Positions 8,560 through 15,648 of a stretch of 25,756 nt of DNA are shown piece after piece. The notes beneath the pieces are model-generated. The model was not told where the DNA came from and ran no database searches. It was given only the letters and a program-made list of their open reading frames with translations. Both the position numbers and the translations under genes were made by a program. Every line of letters begins with the position of its first letter. Positions within the stretch are counted from its first letter, which is position 1. The stretch comes from an uncultured Halioglobus sp. (GTDB lineage Bacteria > Pseudomonadota > Gammaproteobacteria > Pseudomonadales > Halieaceae): assembly GCA_905480565.1 (NCBI GenBank), contig CAJQQW010000021.1, forward strand, positions 1 through 25,756, given 5' to 3'.

Positions 8560-8706
8560 ATGAAAGAACCGCCATCCCTACGGAGCAACAAAGACACACA
8601 ATTGGCCGCCCTGCTGGCGAGTGCCGCCGTGATCGGTAGTTTTGCACTTTACTGGATCATCCAGATACAAGCCGTAAGGGAAATGCTGGCGCTGGCCTAC
8701 GGCTGA
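8560..8706 (+). CDS. 48-residue single-helix membrane protein at operon end
   Basis: A short gene with product MKEPPSLRSNKDTQLAALLA..., then one hydrophobic helix (about residues 16-36, centred on VIGSFALYWIIQ) and the tail MLALAYG. An AGGG at 8549-8552 is seven bases before the ATG, and the gene begins nine bases after the previous stop. The basic N-terminus and single helix suggest a small membrane subunit with its N-terminus in the cytoplasm. Its last 10 bp overlap the 3' end of the convergent anchor-protein gene. It is too short for confident family assignment. Position, ribosome-binding site and topology all argue that it is real. Confidence 0.65.
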   Translation: MKEPPSLRSNKDTQLAALLASAAVIGSFALYWIIQIQAVREMLALAYG

Positions 8707-9266
8707 GCCAAGGTTCCCGGCCTCACCGTGGTTTCGTAATGGAATTCGCGATCATCACGGTACTCAATCGCGCCGGTGTAAAAGCCCGCCGTCTCCAGCG
8801 TCACCTCGACCGCAGCGGCACCACGGTTTTGCCAGTACCAGCCGTGCACGCCGTCAAACGGTGCAGAGTAACGCCCGCCTGAGACACGCAGCCGGCCGCT
8901 GGCAAAACTTTCTGAATAGCCGGGCGCCGAGCCATCTGGCTCGGCGTGCATGTCGTACACCACGTCGTCGCCTGCCTGCCAGTGAAACAACAGAGTCGCG
9001 CCAGCCGTCAGGCGATATTTATACTCCACCGCTTCGAACGGCTGTAATTCAAATACAATGCGATCTGTGCGCCAGGGCTCGGACTGCAATCGCAGCGAAT
9101 CAATATCGTTATCCGCCATACCCACGAGTCCCAGAGCGGCTCCACTGCCCAGCGGATCCCAGCCGTACTCTGCGGGCAGCACCAGGGCAATCAACACCAC
9201 AACCGCTACGAACAGTGCGCCAGCACTTGCTTGCAATATGCGACGCCTGTCGCGCGATACGCTCAT
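8697..9266 (-). CDS. Membrane-anchored protein that accompanies HupE/UreJ
   Basis: A 189-residue protein with one N-terminal membrane helix (about residues 13-32) and a periplasmic beta-rich domain. The segments FEAVEYKYRL, TLLFHWQAGDDVVYDMHAEPDG, ESFASGRLR and APFDGVHGWYWQNRG identify it as the 'transmembrane anchor protein' type often found next to hupE-like genes in proteobacteria. Its ATG overlaps the TGA of the upstream hupE-like gene by four bases, so translation is probably coupled. The biochemical role is not established. A helper for metal uptake or sensing is inferred from the constant neighbour. Its stop lies inside the 3' end of the convergent 48-residue gene. Confidence 0.85.
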   Translation of the reverse strand: MSVSRDRRRILQASAGALFVAVVVLIALVLPAEYGWDPLGSGAALGLVGMADNDIDSLRLQSEPWRTDRIVFELQPFEAVEYKYRLTAGATLLFHWQAGDDVVYDMHAEPDGSAPGYSESFASGRLRVSGGRYSAPFDGVHGWYWQNRGAAAVEVTLETAGFYTGAIEYRDDREFHYETTVRPGTLAQP

Positions 9267-9949
9267 GTCAGCAGGTATCCGGCAAGCTGATTACCGGCAA
9301 GCAGGAAGCCTGCACACATCACCACTGTGTTGAGAGCAAAGGCTTGCTGCCGGAATCGAACCGTGCCGCGCCAGCGCAGCAGGAACAGCAGTATCAGTGC
9401 AAGAGCCGCCACCTGACCCAATTCCACTCCTGCATTAAAGCTGAGCAGATTAACCAGCATGCCGTTACCCGTATTAATGGTGCTCTGTAATTTAGTGGCC
9501 AGGCCGAGGCCGTGGCAGAGGCCGAATACGAATACAGCGATTCGGGGGTCCGGCTCGATACCGAGGACATCCCGGAACCCGCCCATATTTTCAAACGCCT
9601 TGTACACCACTGACAGGCCGATAATGGCATCAACCAGATGCTCGTTCACCTGCCAGTCCGCCCATACCCCCAGCATCAGTGTCAGGCTATGACCAACGGT
9701 AAACAGCGTGATGTATAGAACAATGTCCCGCGGACGGTAGAGGAAAAAGATGATGCCTAGCAAAAACAACAAATGATCGACCCCGGTGAACATATGCTTT
9801 GCACCGAGGTAAAGAAACGGCACTCCAGCAGGACCTTCAAGGCCCTGCACAAAAGAGTTGTTAGCCGCGGACAGGTCGTGGGCAGCGACACCGGCAGCCC
9901 ACAGGAGCAGCAGGCAACAGACCACAGTCACCTGTCGCTCCGTCGTCAC
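9263..9949 (-). CDS. HupE/UreJ family membrane protein (putative metal permease)
   Basis: A 228-residue protein with a cleavable-looking signal sequence (cut after VAA, mature start HDLS) and about six further helices. The family signature is clear: GAKHMFTGVDHLLFLLGIIFF (His52, Asp58, His59), followed by LFTVGHSLTLML and LCHGLGLA. Members studied elsewhere are linked to nickel or cobalt import. No hydrogenase or urease gene is in this window, so the substrate here is open. The start is GTG at 9947-9949, overlapping the TGA of the upstream cytochrome gene by four bases, and the gene ends in a four-base overlap with the anchor-protein gene. The three genes form a translationally coupled operon. 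Confidence 0.88.
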   Translation of the reverse strand: MTTERQVTVVCCLLLLWAAGVAAHDLSAANNSFVQGLEGPAGVPFLYLGAKHMFTGVDHLLFLLGIIFFLYRPRDIVLYITLFTVGHSLTLMLGVWADWQVNEHLVDAIIGLSVVYKAFENMGGFRDVLGIEPDPRIAVFVFGLCHGLGLATKLQSTINTGNGMLVNLLSFNAGVELGQVAALALILLFLLRWRGTVRFRQQAFALNTVVMCAGFLLAGNQLAGYLLT

Positions 9950-10452
9950 CGTCCGTCGTCCTCCCTGATCCAGTACTGGGCGTGACAGGCCTTACATACC
10001 TGGAATATTTGACCGCCCGCATCAAACAGGCCGTCGGCGTCCTGCGCTTCACTGGCCTTCAAGGCCTGTTCACCTGCGCTCACCAACGCCTGCGCATACT
10101 CCTCCCAGTCCTTACCCATAGAACGCCCGGGCAACATCAGCAGATTGCCTGCCTCACTCAGCGTGATAGCCGCGGCAGACACTGACTCCCAGCCCGCACT
10201 CGTCGTCGGGGCCAGTTCCTGGCGACCCTCAGCGGTGATGATCGTGCCGGCGGAATCCCATATCACATCAGCCGCGGGATCCAGTATCCATGTCATCAGC
10301 TGCTGGGGGTTCGCTACGGGGCGGTATGGTGGGTCGGTCGCCTGCAAGCTGTTTGGCTTACCGCAGGCTGCCAGCAACAGGATCAGGCACGCTAGACTCC
10401 AGCGTCGGTGCCTGCGTCTGTTCGCTCTATCCTTCAGTCTCGTCAAAACCAT
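9946..10452 (-). CDS. Small lipoprotein with C-terminal CxxCH haem motif (cytochrome c'-like)
   Basis: A 168-residue protein if started at the ATG at 10450-10452; an in-frame extension to 10491 adds 13 residues that do not help the signal peptide. The N-terminus is basic (KDRANRRRHRRW), then a hydrophobic stretch ending in a lipobox (L-A-A-C, Cys30). The single haem-binding motif CKACH (Cys153, Cys156, His157) lies 12 residues from the C-terminus. With the helical body that precedes it, this fits cytochrome c' type proteins. It should be a membrane-tethered periplasmic haem protein. It is the first gene of the hupE operon, and the sulfatase gene ends 48 bp upstream on the same strand. Electron transfer or gas/redox sensing is possible; the link to metal transport is unusual. 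Confidence 0.8.
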   Translation of the reverse strand: MVLTRLKDRANRRRHRRWSLACLILLLAACGKPNSLQATDPPYRPVANPQQLMTWILDPAADVIWDSAGTIITAEGRQELAPTTSAGWESVSAAAITLSEAGNLLMLPGRSMGKDWEEYAQALVSAGEQALKASEAQDADGLFDAGGQIFQVCKACHAQYWIREDDGR

Positions 10453-10500
10453 CGCCTGTTTCCTGTCATACCATTGCCGATAATACTCCACCCCTGTCTG

Positions 10501-12123
10501 TCAAGGCAGCTCAGCCTCGGAGGAGGGTTGCTCTGCCTCCGGCGGTGACTGTCCTGAGGCCGCTTGCTCCTTCAAAAGCGCCCGACCTATCGCCTCTGCC
10601 AACACCCGATTCCGGTCTGCCTTGCGCTCTTCAATCATCTCAGAACGCGCTTCATCCACCCCCGCCATAAAGCGCGCGAGAAACTGTGGGTCATCACGAT
10701 GCAGAAGCGCCGTCAGAACTGGATCCTCGGTATCCCGCATCCATGCCTCCAGCGCTCCGCGCAAGCGCTTCAGCTCACTCGTATAATCCGGGTCTGCAAT
10801 CAGGTTCACCAGGCAATCAGGGTCCACCTGCACATCGTAGAGCTCTTCCGGCACACGGTACTGCAGTAGATGCATTCGGTCCGCCAATTCTTCGACCCCG
10901 GTCGAAAGCTGCAGCATACGCTTGTAGGTCAGGGTATGTCTGGTTGCCGAGGACATAACCCGTTCGCCATCCGACCAAGGGTTAAAAATATAAAGATAAC
11001 GCCCATCCTGAATCGCTCGCATGGGCGCACGCTGTCCGGCAGAGTTTTCATTGTATTCCTTGATGACATAGTCCCAGCCTGACTGCTCAGCCCCTTCCAA
11101 CAAGGGCAGGAATGAACGGCCTTGCAATCCGGCAGGCAGATCTATGCCGGCGGCCTCGAGGAGCGAGGGCAGAACATCTACGGCTGAAACCATGTGCTTC
11201 GTATCTACCTGACGCGGCGCGATTTTGCCCGGCCAACGAAACACCAGTGGCGTCCGCGTACTCTGGTGATACAGCTGTGTCTTGGCAAAAGGGAACGGCA
11301 TACCATGATCGGAGATAAACATCACAAGGGTCGACTCCGCCTCGCCGCTTTGCGCCAGGGCGTCCAGTACAAAACCCACCGCGTCGTCGGCCCGACGCAC
11401 CGACGAGTAGTAATGTGCCAGCTCCTCTCGCACAATCGGATCGTCGATGAGAAAGCCCGGCACCGCTACCTCGTCAGGGCGATAGACTCGGGAGGGCGCA
11501 AACGCATCATTAATGGGACTACCGTGTTTGTCCAATCCATAAAAAGGCACGTGGGGGTCGGAAATATTGATCAGCAATGCAAAGGGTTTCTTCGCCGCAC
11601 GGGCGGCGCGGATACCCTCCAGAGTAGACACACCATAGGAGGCAGGATCCTTACGCTCATGTGTCGCATCCAACACTTTGTCCCATTGATAGGGGACGTA
11701 GGGTGTAGAGTTCCTCACCTTGCCACGAATTGCGGTGAAATATCCGGCCTCATGCAACAGGCTTGGCAGGGTCGGATAGTCAGCGTCCCATATGTGATAG
11801 AAACCCTCCACACGGCTTGTGTGCGGATAGAGCCCCGACCACATCACATTGCGCGACGGTGCACAATTAGCCACCTGCACGTGTGCTCGCGTAAAGCGCA
11901 AACCCTGCTCCGCGAGCTGATCAATATTAGGCGTCGTGTCCGCTACGGAAGACCCAAAAGCACCAACCGAGCCCGCGCTCATATCATCAACGGTAATCAA
12001 CAGAATATTGGGTCGCGCCGCCGCGTCGGACCCGTTAGCGGATACAAGCAGAAGTACGACCAAAAGGCCGGCAAAGAAACTGCGGATCGAAATTTTGAGC
12101 GAACTAGTCATCATCTCCATCAT
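10501..12123 (-). CDS. Secreted sulfatase (formylglycine-dependent, Cys type)
   Basis: A 540-residue arylsulfatase-family protein with a signal peptide (hydrophobic FFAGLLVVLLLVSANG, cut before AARPN). Active-site features are the N-terminal metal ligands in NILLITVDDM, the formylglycine motif CAPSR (Cys87 in this numbering) with a following SG, DPHVPF, and the metal-binding ISDHGMPF. The start is unclear. A TTG at 12132 and ATGs at 12123, 12120, 12114 and 12111 are all in frame; I prefer 12123. The C-terminal tail is rich in Glu, Ser and Pro and looks disordered. It would hydrolyse a sulfate ester or related bond in the periplasm after conversion of Cys87 by a sulfatase-maturing enzyme, which is not encoded here. 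It may share a transcript with the cytochrome/hupE genes 48 bp downstream. Confidence 0.92.
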   Translation of the reverse strand: MMEMMTSSLKISIRSFFAGLLVVLLLVSANGSDAAARPNILLITVDDMSAGSVGAFGSSVADTTPNIDQLAEQGLRFTRAHVQVANCAPSRNVMWSGLYPHTSRVEGFYHIWDADYPTLPSLLHEAGYFTAIRGKVRNSTPYVPYQWDKVLDATHERKDPASYGVSTLEGIRAARAAKKPFALLINISDPHVPFYGLDKHGSPINDAFAPSRVYRPDEVAVPGFLIDDPIVREELAHYYSSVRRADDAVGFVLDALAQSGEAESTLVMFISDHGMPFPFAKTQLYHQSTRTPLVFRWPGKIAPRQVDTKHMVSAVDVLPSLLEAAGIDLPAGLQGRSFLPLLEGAEQSGWDYVIKEYNENSAGQRAPMRAIQDGRYLYIFNPWSDGERVMSSATRHTLTYKRMLQLSTGVEELADRMHLLQYRVPEELYDVQVDPDCLVNLIADPDYTSELKRLRGALEAWMRDTEDPVLTALLHRDDPQFLARFMAGVDEARSEMIEERKADRNRVLAEAIGRALLKEQAASGQSPPEAEQPSSEAELP

Positions 12124-12504
12124 GACATCCAAAAGCGGACCATGCCACGATCACACCGAGTTGAAAAAATGCACAGCACTGGACGATCTCATCAATCTAA
12201 TTGCGAGAGTCTGACTCCCACCCTGCACGTTATCGCCTCATCAGCACAGATTTTTATGGCTACACAGAACCCCATCGCCTTCTCGAGTGCTCGATGGAGA
12301 CAGCCCGCATCCCATGAGCCCTGATGCTTACTTGCTGTTCTGTCGGGATCGAATCTCTTCGCGGGCTCAAACTGCACCGGATACTCTGGGCGTAATCCTG
12401 CCCTGTAAGCCTGAAGCTTAAGCGAAAGACAAAACCCTTGCCAGCGCTCTATAAACTGACGGCGCAGACTTAAATTCCGGCGTCGCCCCGAAAGCGTCTC
12501 GTGG

Positions 12505-12540
12505 CCGCGCACCAAAGCGGTGAGTTAGCGGCGTGCGCGG
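12505..12540. repeat. Perfect 8-bp inverted repeat (stem-loop)
   Basis: CCGCGCAC at 12505-12512 and GTGCGCGG at 12533-12540 form an 8-bp GC-rich stem around a 20-nt loop. No T-tract follows on either strand, so it is not a classical terminator. It lies in the gene-free region upstream of the sulfatase. Confidence 0.6.
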
Positions 12541-12582
12541 AATCACCGCCGTACTCTGAGCCAACCTTTTAGTCCAAAGCGG

Positions 12583-12604
12583 CCGGACCCGCAGTAAAGT
12601 CCGG
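12583..12604. repeat. Perfect 6-bp inverted repeat (stem-loop)
   Basis: CCGGAC at 12583-12588 and GTCCGG at 12599-12604 pair around a 10-nt loop, 42 bp from the other stem-loop. The two together look more like parts of a folded RNA or a decayed element than a terminator, because there is no T-run. Confidence 0.5.
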
Positions 12605-12729
12605 TGCGGCGTAAGTATCCCGTTGATACGGATGAAGAAAAACAGCCTGATTTTGCTCAAAATCCAGACCCAGGGGCACTCATGCCGAGTGATCAGCGGC
12701 TCATACAACTAACGAGAGTGTGTTCTACC

Positions 12730-14337
12730 CTAGCGCTCCGCAATTTGATCCGACAGGTGAGCGTACTGTTCTCTCAGCTCACGCTTCAGGACTTTTCCAA
12801 TAGAGCTTTTCGGTAGATCATCGACAATCACCACGTGCGCAATACGCTGGGCTTTTCCCAGCCTTTCGTTAGCCCACTCCCTGAGCGAACACGCTGAGAC
12901 CTTTGCCCCCGGCTCAACCACTACGATTGCCAATGGCGTCTCTCCCCAGGCCTGACTGGGCAGGGCAACAACGGCCACTTCATGTACAGCAGGAGACTCG
13001 AGCAACACCAGCTCGAGGTCAGTCGCATAAATATTGAAACCGCCGGAAATAATCATGTCCTTGCGCCTGTCTGACAGAAACAACCACCCCTCTTCGTCAA
13101 AATGACCAACATCTCCGCTCTTGTAGTAGAGCAGGCCTTCGCTATCTCGCCAAAGCATATCCTCGTTAGCCTCTGCGCGATTGTGATAACCCTCACTCAT
13201 ACTCGCCGATCGCCCGACGATTTCCCCGACCTCTCCCACCGGCAGTTCATCGCCCTGCTCGCTAATCACCTTTAGAATAGAACCCGGTATAGCGGGGCCA
13301 ACAGAATCCAGCTTGTCCTGTTCGCGAGCGACGCTCCCAACCAACAGCGTACCGACCCCGCCCTCGGTCAGGCCGTAAAACTCGATCAGCTCACTGGGGA
13401 GTCGGTCGATAACGTCGCGCTTCAATGCCGCACGTAACGGAGCGCTGGTGCTGAAGGTGAGCTGCAGACTGGAGAGATCGTAGTCATCAAAGTTCTTTAC
13501 TCGCACGATCCGGTCGTACTGTACCGGCACCAGCATGGCATGGGTGACACAGTGGCGCTGAATCAGATTCAGCGCGCCCTCGGCGTCGAACTTGGGCATA
13601 ATGACAAGCGTCCCCCCGCCACACAGCGTCGGCCACCAGGTAGTAATCGTGGTGTTGGAATACAACGGTGTCGAAATCAGAGTAATTGCTCCGGGGCCCA
13701 ACCCCAACGCCATCAGTCCGGCTCCGAGCGACTGACGAGTGCGGTGACTATGGACAATCCCCTTGGGCACGCCCGTAGTACCGGAACTATAAATGATGTT
13801 GAATTCGTCGTCGCCGGATAGCGTCACGCCCGGCGCTTTCGAAGATTGGGGGGACTGCCAACTTTCCAGCAACTGGAACTGCGCATCGCAAAAATCGAAC
13901 CCTATCAAACCGCCCGGCAATATCTGAGTCTGTTGTGCAAGAAATTCACCGGACAACTCCAGCATCTCCTGCGATAAAATGAGCACCTTTGCGCTACAGT
14001 CACGCAACATCATAAGCAGACTTCGAGCAGTGATCATCGATTGCAAAGGCACTGCACAGGCGCCAACCACCAGCGTGGCAGCAAACACCTCGGAGTAAGC
14101 AATACTGTTGCGTGACAACATAGCAACCCGGTCGCCGCGGCTAACACCCAACGCTCTCAGCCCGTTGGCGATACGGTAGATGCGGTCTATCGACTCACCC
14201 CAAGTCACTATCCGCTCACCCTCCATCAAAGCGACGCAATCGGGCTGCGAAACGCGCAGCTCACTCAGCAGCGCCGGCAGAGAAGCAGCCTCATCGAATG
14301 GCACCTCTACTCTGCCGCTAATAACAGATTTTCTCAT
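12730..14337 (-). CDS. Acyl-CoA synthetase (AMP-dependent)
   Basis: A 535-residue ANL-superfamily acyl-CoA ligase, complete in both domains. Motifs seen: YSSGTTGVPKGIVHSH (phosphate loop), FYGLTEGGVG, YKSGDVGHFDEEGW, the hinge SDRRKDMIISGGFNIYATDLE cut short here at the family's conserved Glu, and the catalytic lysine in SSIGKVLKREL. The ATG at 14335-14337 is preferred because GGGGA lies six bases upstream. An ATG two codons earlier (14343) is possible, and the open frame runs further to 14418 without coding character. It differs clearly from the synthetase at the window start, so the two likely have different acid substrates. It is divergent from the ThuA-like gene across about 130 bp. The nearby P450 suggests a role in degrading a hydrophobic substrate. 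Confidence 0.94.
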   Translation of the reverse strand: MRKSVISGRVEVPFDEAASLPALLSELRVSQPDCVALMEGERIVTWGESIDRIYRIANGLRALGVSRGDRVAMLSRNSIAYSEVFAATLVVGACAVPLQSMITARSLLMMLRDCSAKVLILSQEMLELSGEFLAQQTQILPGGLIGFDFCDAQFQLLESWQSPQSSKAPGVTLSGDDEFNIIYSSGTTGVPKGIVHSHRTRQSLGAGLMALGLGPGAITLISTPLYSNTTITTWWPTLCGGGTLVIMPKFDAEGALNLIQRHCVTHAMLVPVQYDRIVRVKNFDDYDLSSLQLTFSTSAPLRAALKRDVIDRLPSELIEFYGLTEGGVGTLLVGSVAREQDKLDSVGPAIPGSILKVISEQGDELPVGEVGEIVGRSASMSEGYHNRAEANEDMLWRDSEGLLYYKSGDVGHFDEEGWLFLSDRRKDMIISGGFNIYATDLELVLLESPAVHEVAVVALPSQAWGETPLAIVVVEPGAKVSACSLREWANERLGKAQRIAHVVIVDDLPKSSIGKVLKRELREQYAHLSDQIAER

Positions 14338-14470
14338 TATCATCCCCGCAGAAATCCACACGCCCACTGTATCGTGGTATCCGGAGGCAGTCGCAATAGT
14401 GCCCGGCCTCCCTGACATGCTACCCTGTTAAGCAAAAGCCGTCCGGCATAATCGACAATCTGGATATTCG

Positions 14471-15451
14471 ATGCACCGATCTTCCCTCCCTGGTCTTTTT
14501 TTGTGCCTGGCCCTGCTAACCAAACCACTGTTCGCTATCGCGGTCGATCCGCTGAACGCACTGATTCTCACTACGCCAGGCGTGTACCACGACTACCAAA
14601 AACAGACATGGATTTTGGCTCATCGTATCTCCGAACAAGCCAATATACGCTTTGATGTTTCCCTCGCCGAACTGGATCGCTGGAAAAATACCGACTACTC
14701 AGCCGGCTACGATGTACTGATTTACAACCTGTGCCTGGCTGACAACCAGGATGCCAAACTGATTGCCAACATGCGCAGGCAAACCGAAGAGCTCGGTGTA
14801 CCCGCACTGCTGATCCACTGCACCATGCACTCATTCCGTAATACGGACCTGTGGTGGCCCATGTCGGGGCTGCAGACGGTCGCCCATGAACCACTGGGAA
14901 CCCTTACACTGAAAAAAGTCCGGCAGCACCCGGTGCTCACAGACATCTCCGACAACTGGGTGTTGTCGCACGATGAGCTGTATTCCAACCTGGCGTTTGA
15001 GGGCGAGGCGCTGCTTACGGCAACAGGACTGGACGGACAACTTCACGTTACCGCCTGGCTTGCCCGCCCGGGCGGCACCCCCGTATTTGGCACCACGCTG
15101 GGCCACAGCGAAGAGACCATAAAAAACCCCCATTTCCAGCGACTGCTGGCCAGCGCGCTTCTGCATGTCACCGGCAATTTATCCCCCGATGGGAAACCCG
15201 TACCGGGCATGGAGGGCGACCCCGCCGGCATGGATATTTTTGAAAACTTCTCCGCTCCCAGGGGTGTCAAGTTTCTCCGTGAGGAGGGACTGGCCTGCAC
15301 CTACCGGGAACTCGCCATAGCGGCTGGACCCTGCTACCTCAGCTGTATTCTCAATCCCCTTGAGTGGGGGGCAGAAACAGCGGCCTGCAAAACGGCCTGC
15401 GAATCGAAGCTGCCCTCCACCAATGTGCTCATCCAGCGCTGCACACCATAA
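14471..15451 (+). CDS. Secreted ThuA-like protein with Cys-rich C-terminal tail
   Basis: A 326-residue protein with a signal peptide (hydrophobic to about residue 22, cut near AIA-VDP). The body resembles the ThuA-like class-I-glutamine-amidotransferase-type fold: NALILTTPGVYHDYQKQTW at the start, YDVLIYNLC, VPALLIHCTMHSFR, then HPVLTDI and PVFGTTLGHS near the domain end. ThuA in rhizobia is tied to trehalose and 3-keto-sugar metabolism, but most exported relatives are uncharacterised. The last 60 residues carry six cysteines (ACTY, GPCYLSC, AACKTAC, QRC) and should form disulphides in the periplasm; this tail is not part of the usual domain. The ATG at 14471 has no strong ribosome-binding site. 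It reads toward the P450 gene about 200 bp downstream. Confidence 0.82.
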   Translation: MHRSSLPGLFLCLALLTKPLFAIAVDPLNALILTTPGVYHDYQKQTWILAHRISEQANIRFDVSLAELDRWKNTDYSAGYDVLIYNLCLADNQDAKLIANMRRQTEELGVPALLIHCTMHSFRNTDLWWPMSGLQTVAHEPLGTLTLKKVRQHPVLTDISDNWVLSHDELYSNLAFEGEALLTATGLDGQLHVTAWLARPGGTPVFGTTLGHSEETIKNPHFQRLLASALLHVTGNLSPDGKPVPGMEGDPAGMDIFENFSAPRGVKFLREEGLACTYRELAIAAGPCYLSCILNPLEWGAETAACKTACESKLPSTNVLIQRCTP

Positions 15452-15566
15452 TTGCCATTGTTATCGGCTGCTATAAAGGCCTAGGCGCGGCACGGGGGCC
15501 GGCGCCAACAGGTGGCAGGTTTCGTTTGCCGCGGCCAAGGCGAGACACTAACGCTAACCTGTCTGA

Positions 15567-15601
15567 AATAAATAAAATCAGGCTTGACTGTTTTATTTAT
15601 T
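15567..15601. promoter_or_regulatory. Palindromic candidate operator upstream of the P450 gene
   Basis: AATAAATAAAA at 15567-15577 and TTTTATTTATT at 15591-15601 are perfect 11-bp inverted repeats. The inner bases CAG and CTG extend the stem to 14 bp with one bulged T. The right arm lies between the -35 and -10 boxes proposed for the P450 promoter, and the left arm lies just upstream. That is where a repressor of TetR or similar type would bind. A role as terminator of the ThuA-like gene is possible but less likely, since no T-run follows. Confidence 0.6.
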
Positions 15602-15612
15602 GCCACCATACT
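15584..15612 (+). promoter_or_regulatory. Candidate sigma-70 promoter of the P450 gene
   Basis: TTGACT (15584-15589) and CATACT (15607-15612) are separated by 17 bases. They match the consensus at five of six and four of six positions. Transcription would begin near 15619, about 30 bases before the GTG start. The -35 box sits in the loop of the palindrome. Confidence 0.5.
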
Positions 15613-15648
15613 TCAAATCCACTCCCATTCGACCATGAGGGATAACCC

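Larger units (their letters stand above)
12124..12729. other. About 600 bp without a convincing gene
   Basis: This stretch lies between the 3' end of the acyl-CoA synthetase gene and the 5' end of the sulfatase gene, both on the minus strand. Open frames of about 100 codons occur on the minus strand (12192-12515 and 12418-12708) but overlap each other, lack ribosome-binding sites and show no family I know. The region holds two stem-loops (listed separately) and presumably the sulfatase promoter. It could contain a small RNA or a decayed gene. Confidence 0.5.

Noticed and set aside
11194..12324. A 376-codon plus-strand open frame opposite the sulfatase
   Set aside because: It is antisense to a gene with complete sulfatase motifs, has no recognisable family, and reads as low-complexity Arg/His/Thr-rich sequence typical of a shadow frame.
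12505..12540. Integron attC-like site
   Set aside because: A GTTAGCG-like string sits in the loop, but the paired R and L boxes of an attC site cannot be placed and no integrase or cassette is nearby.
12192..12708. Overlapping minus-strand frames of about 100 codons between the synthetase and sulfatase
   Set aside because: They overlap one another, lack ribosome-binding sites and resemble no family I know.
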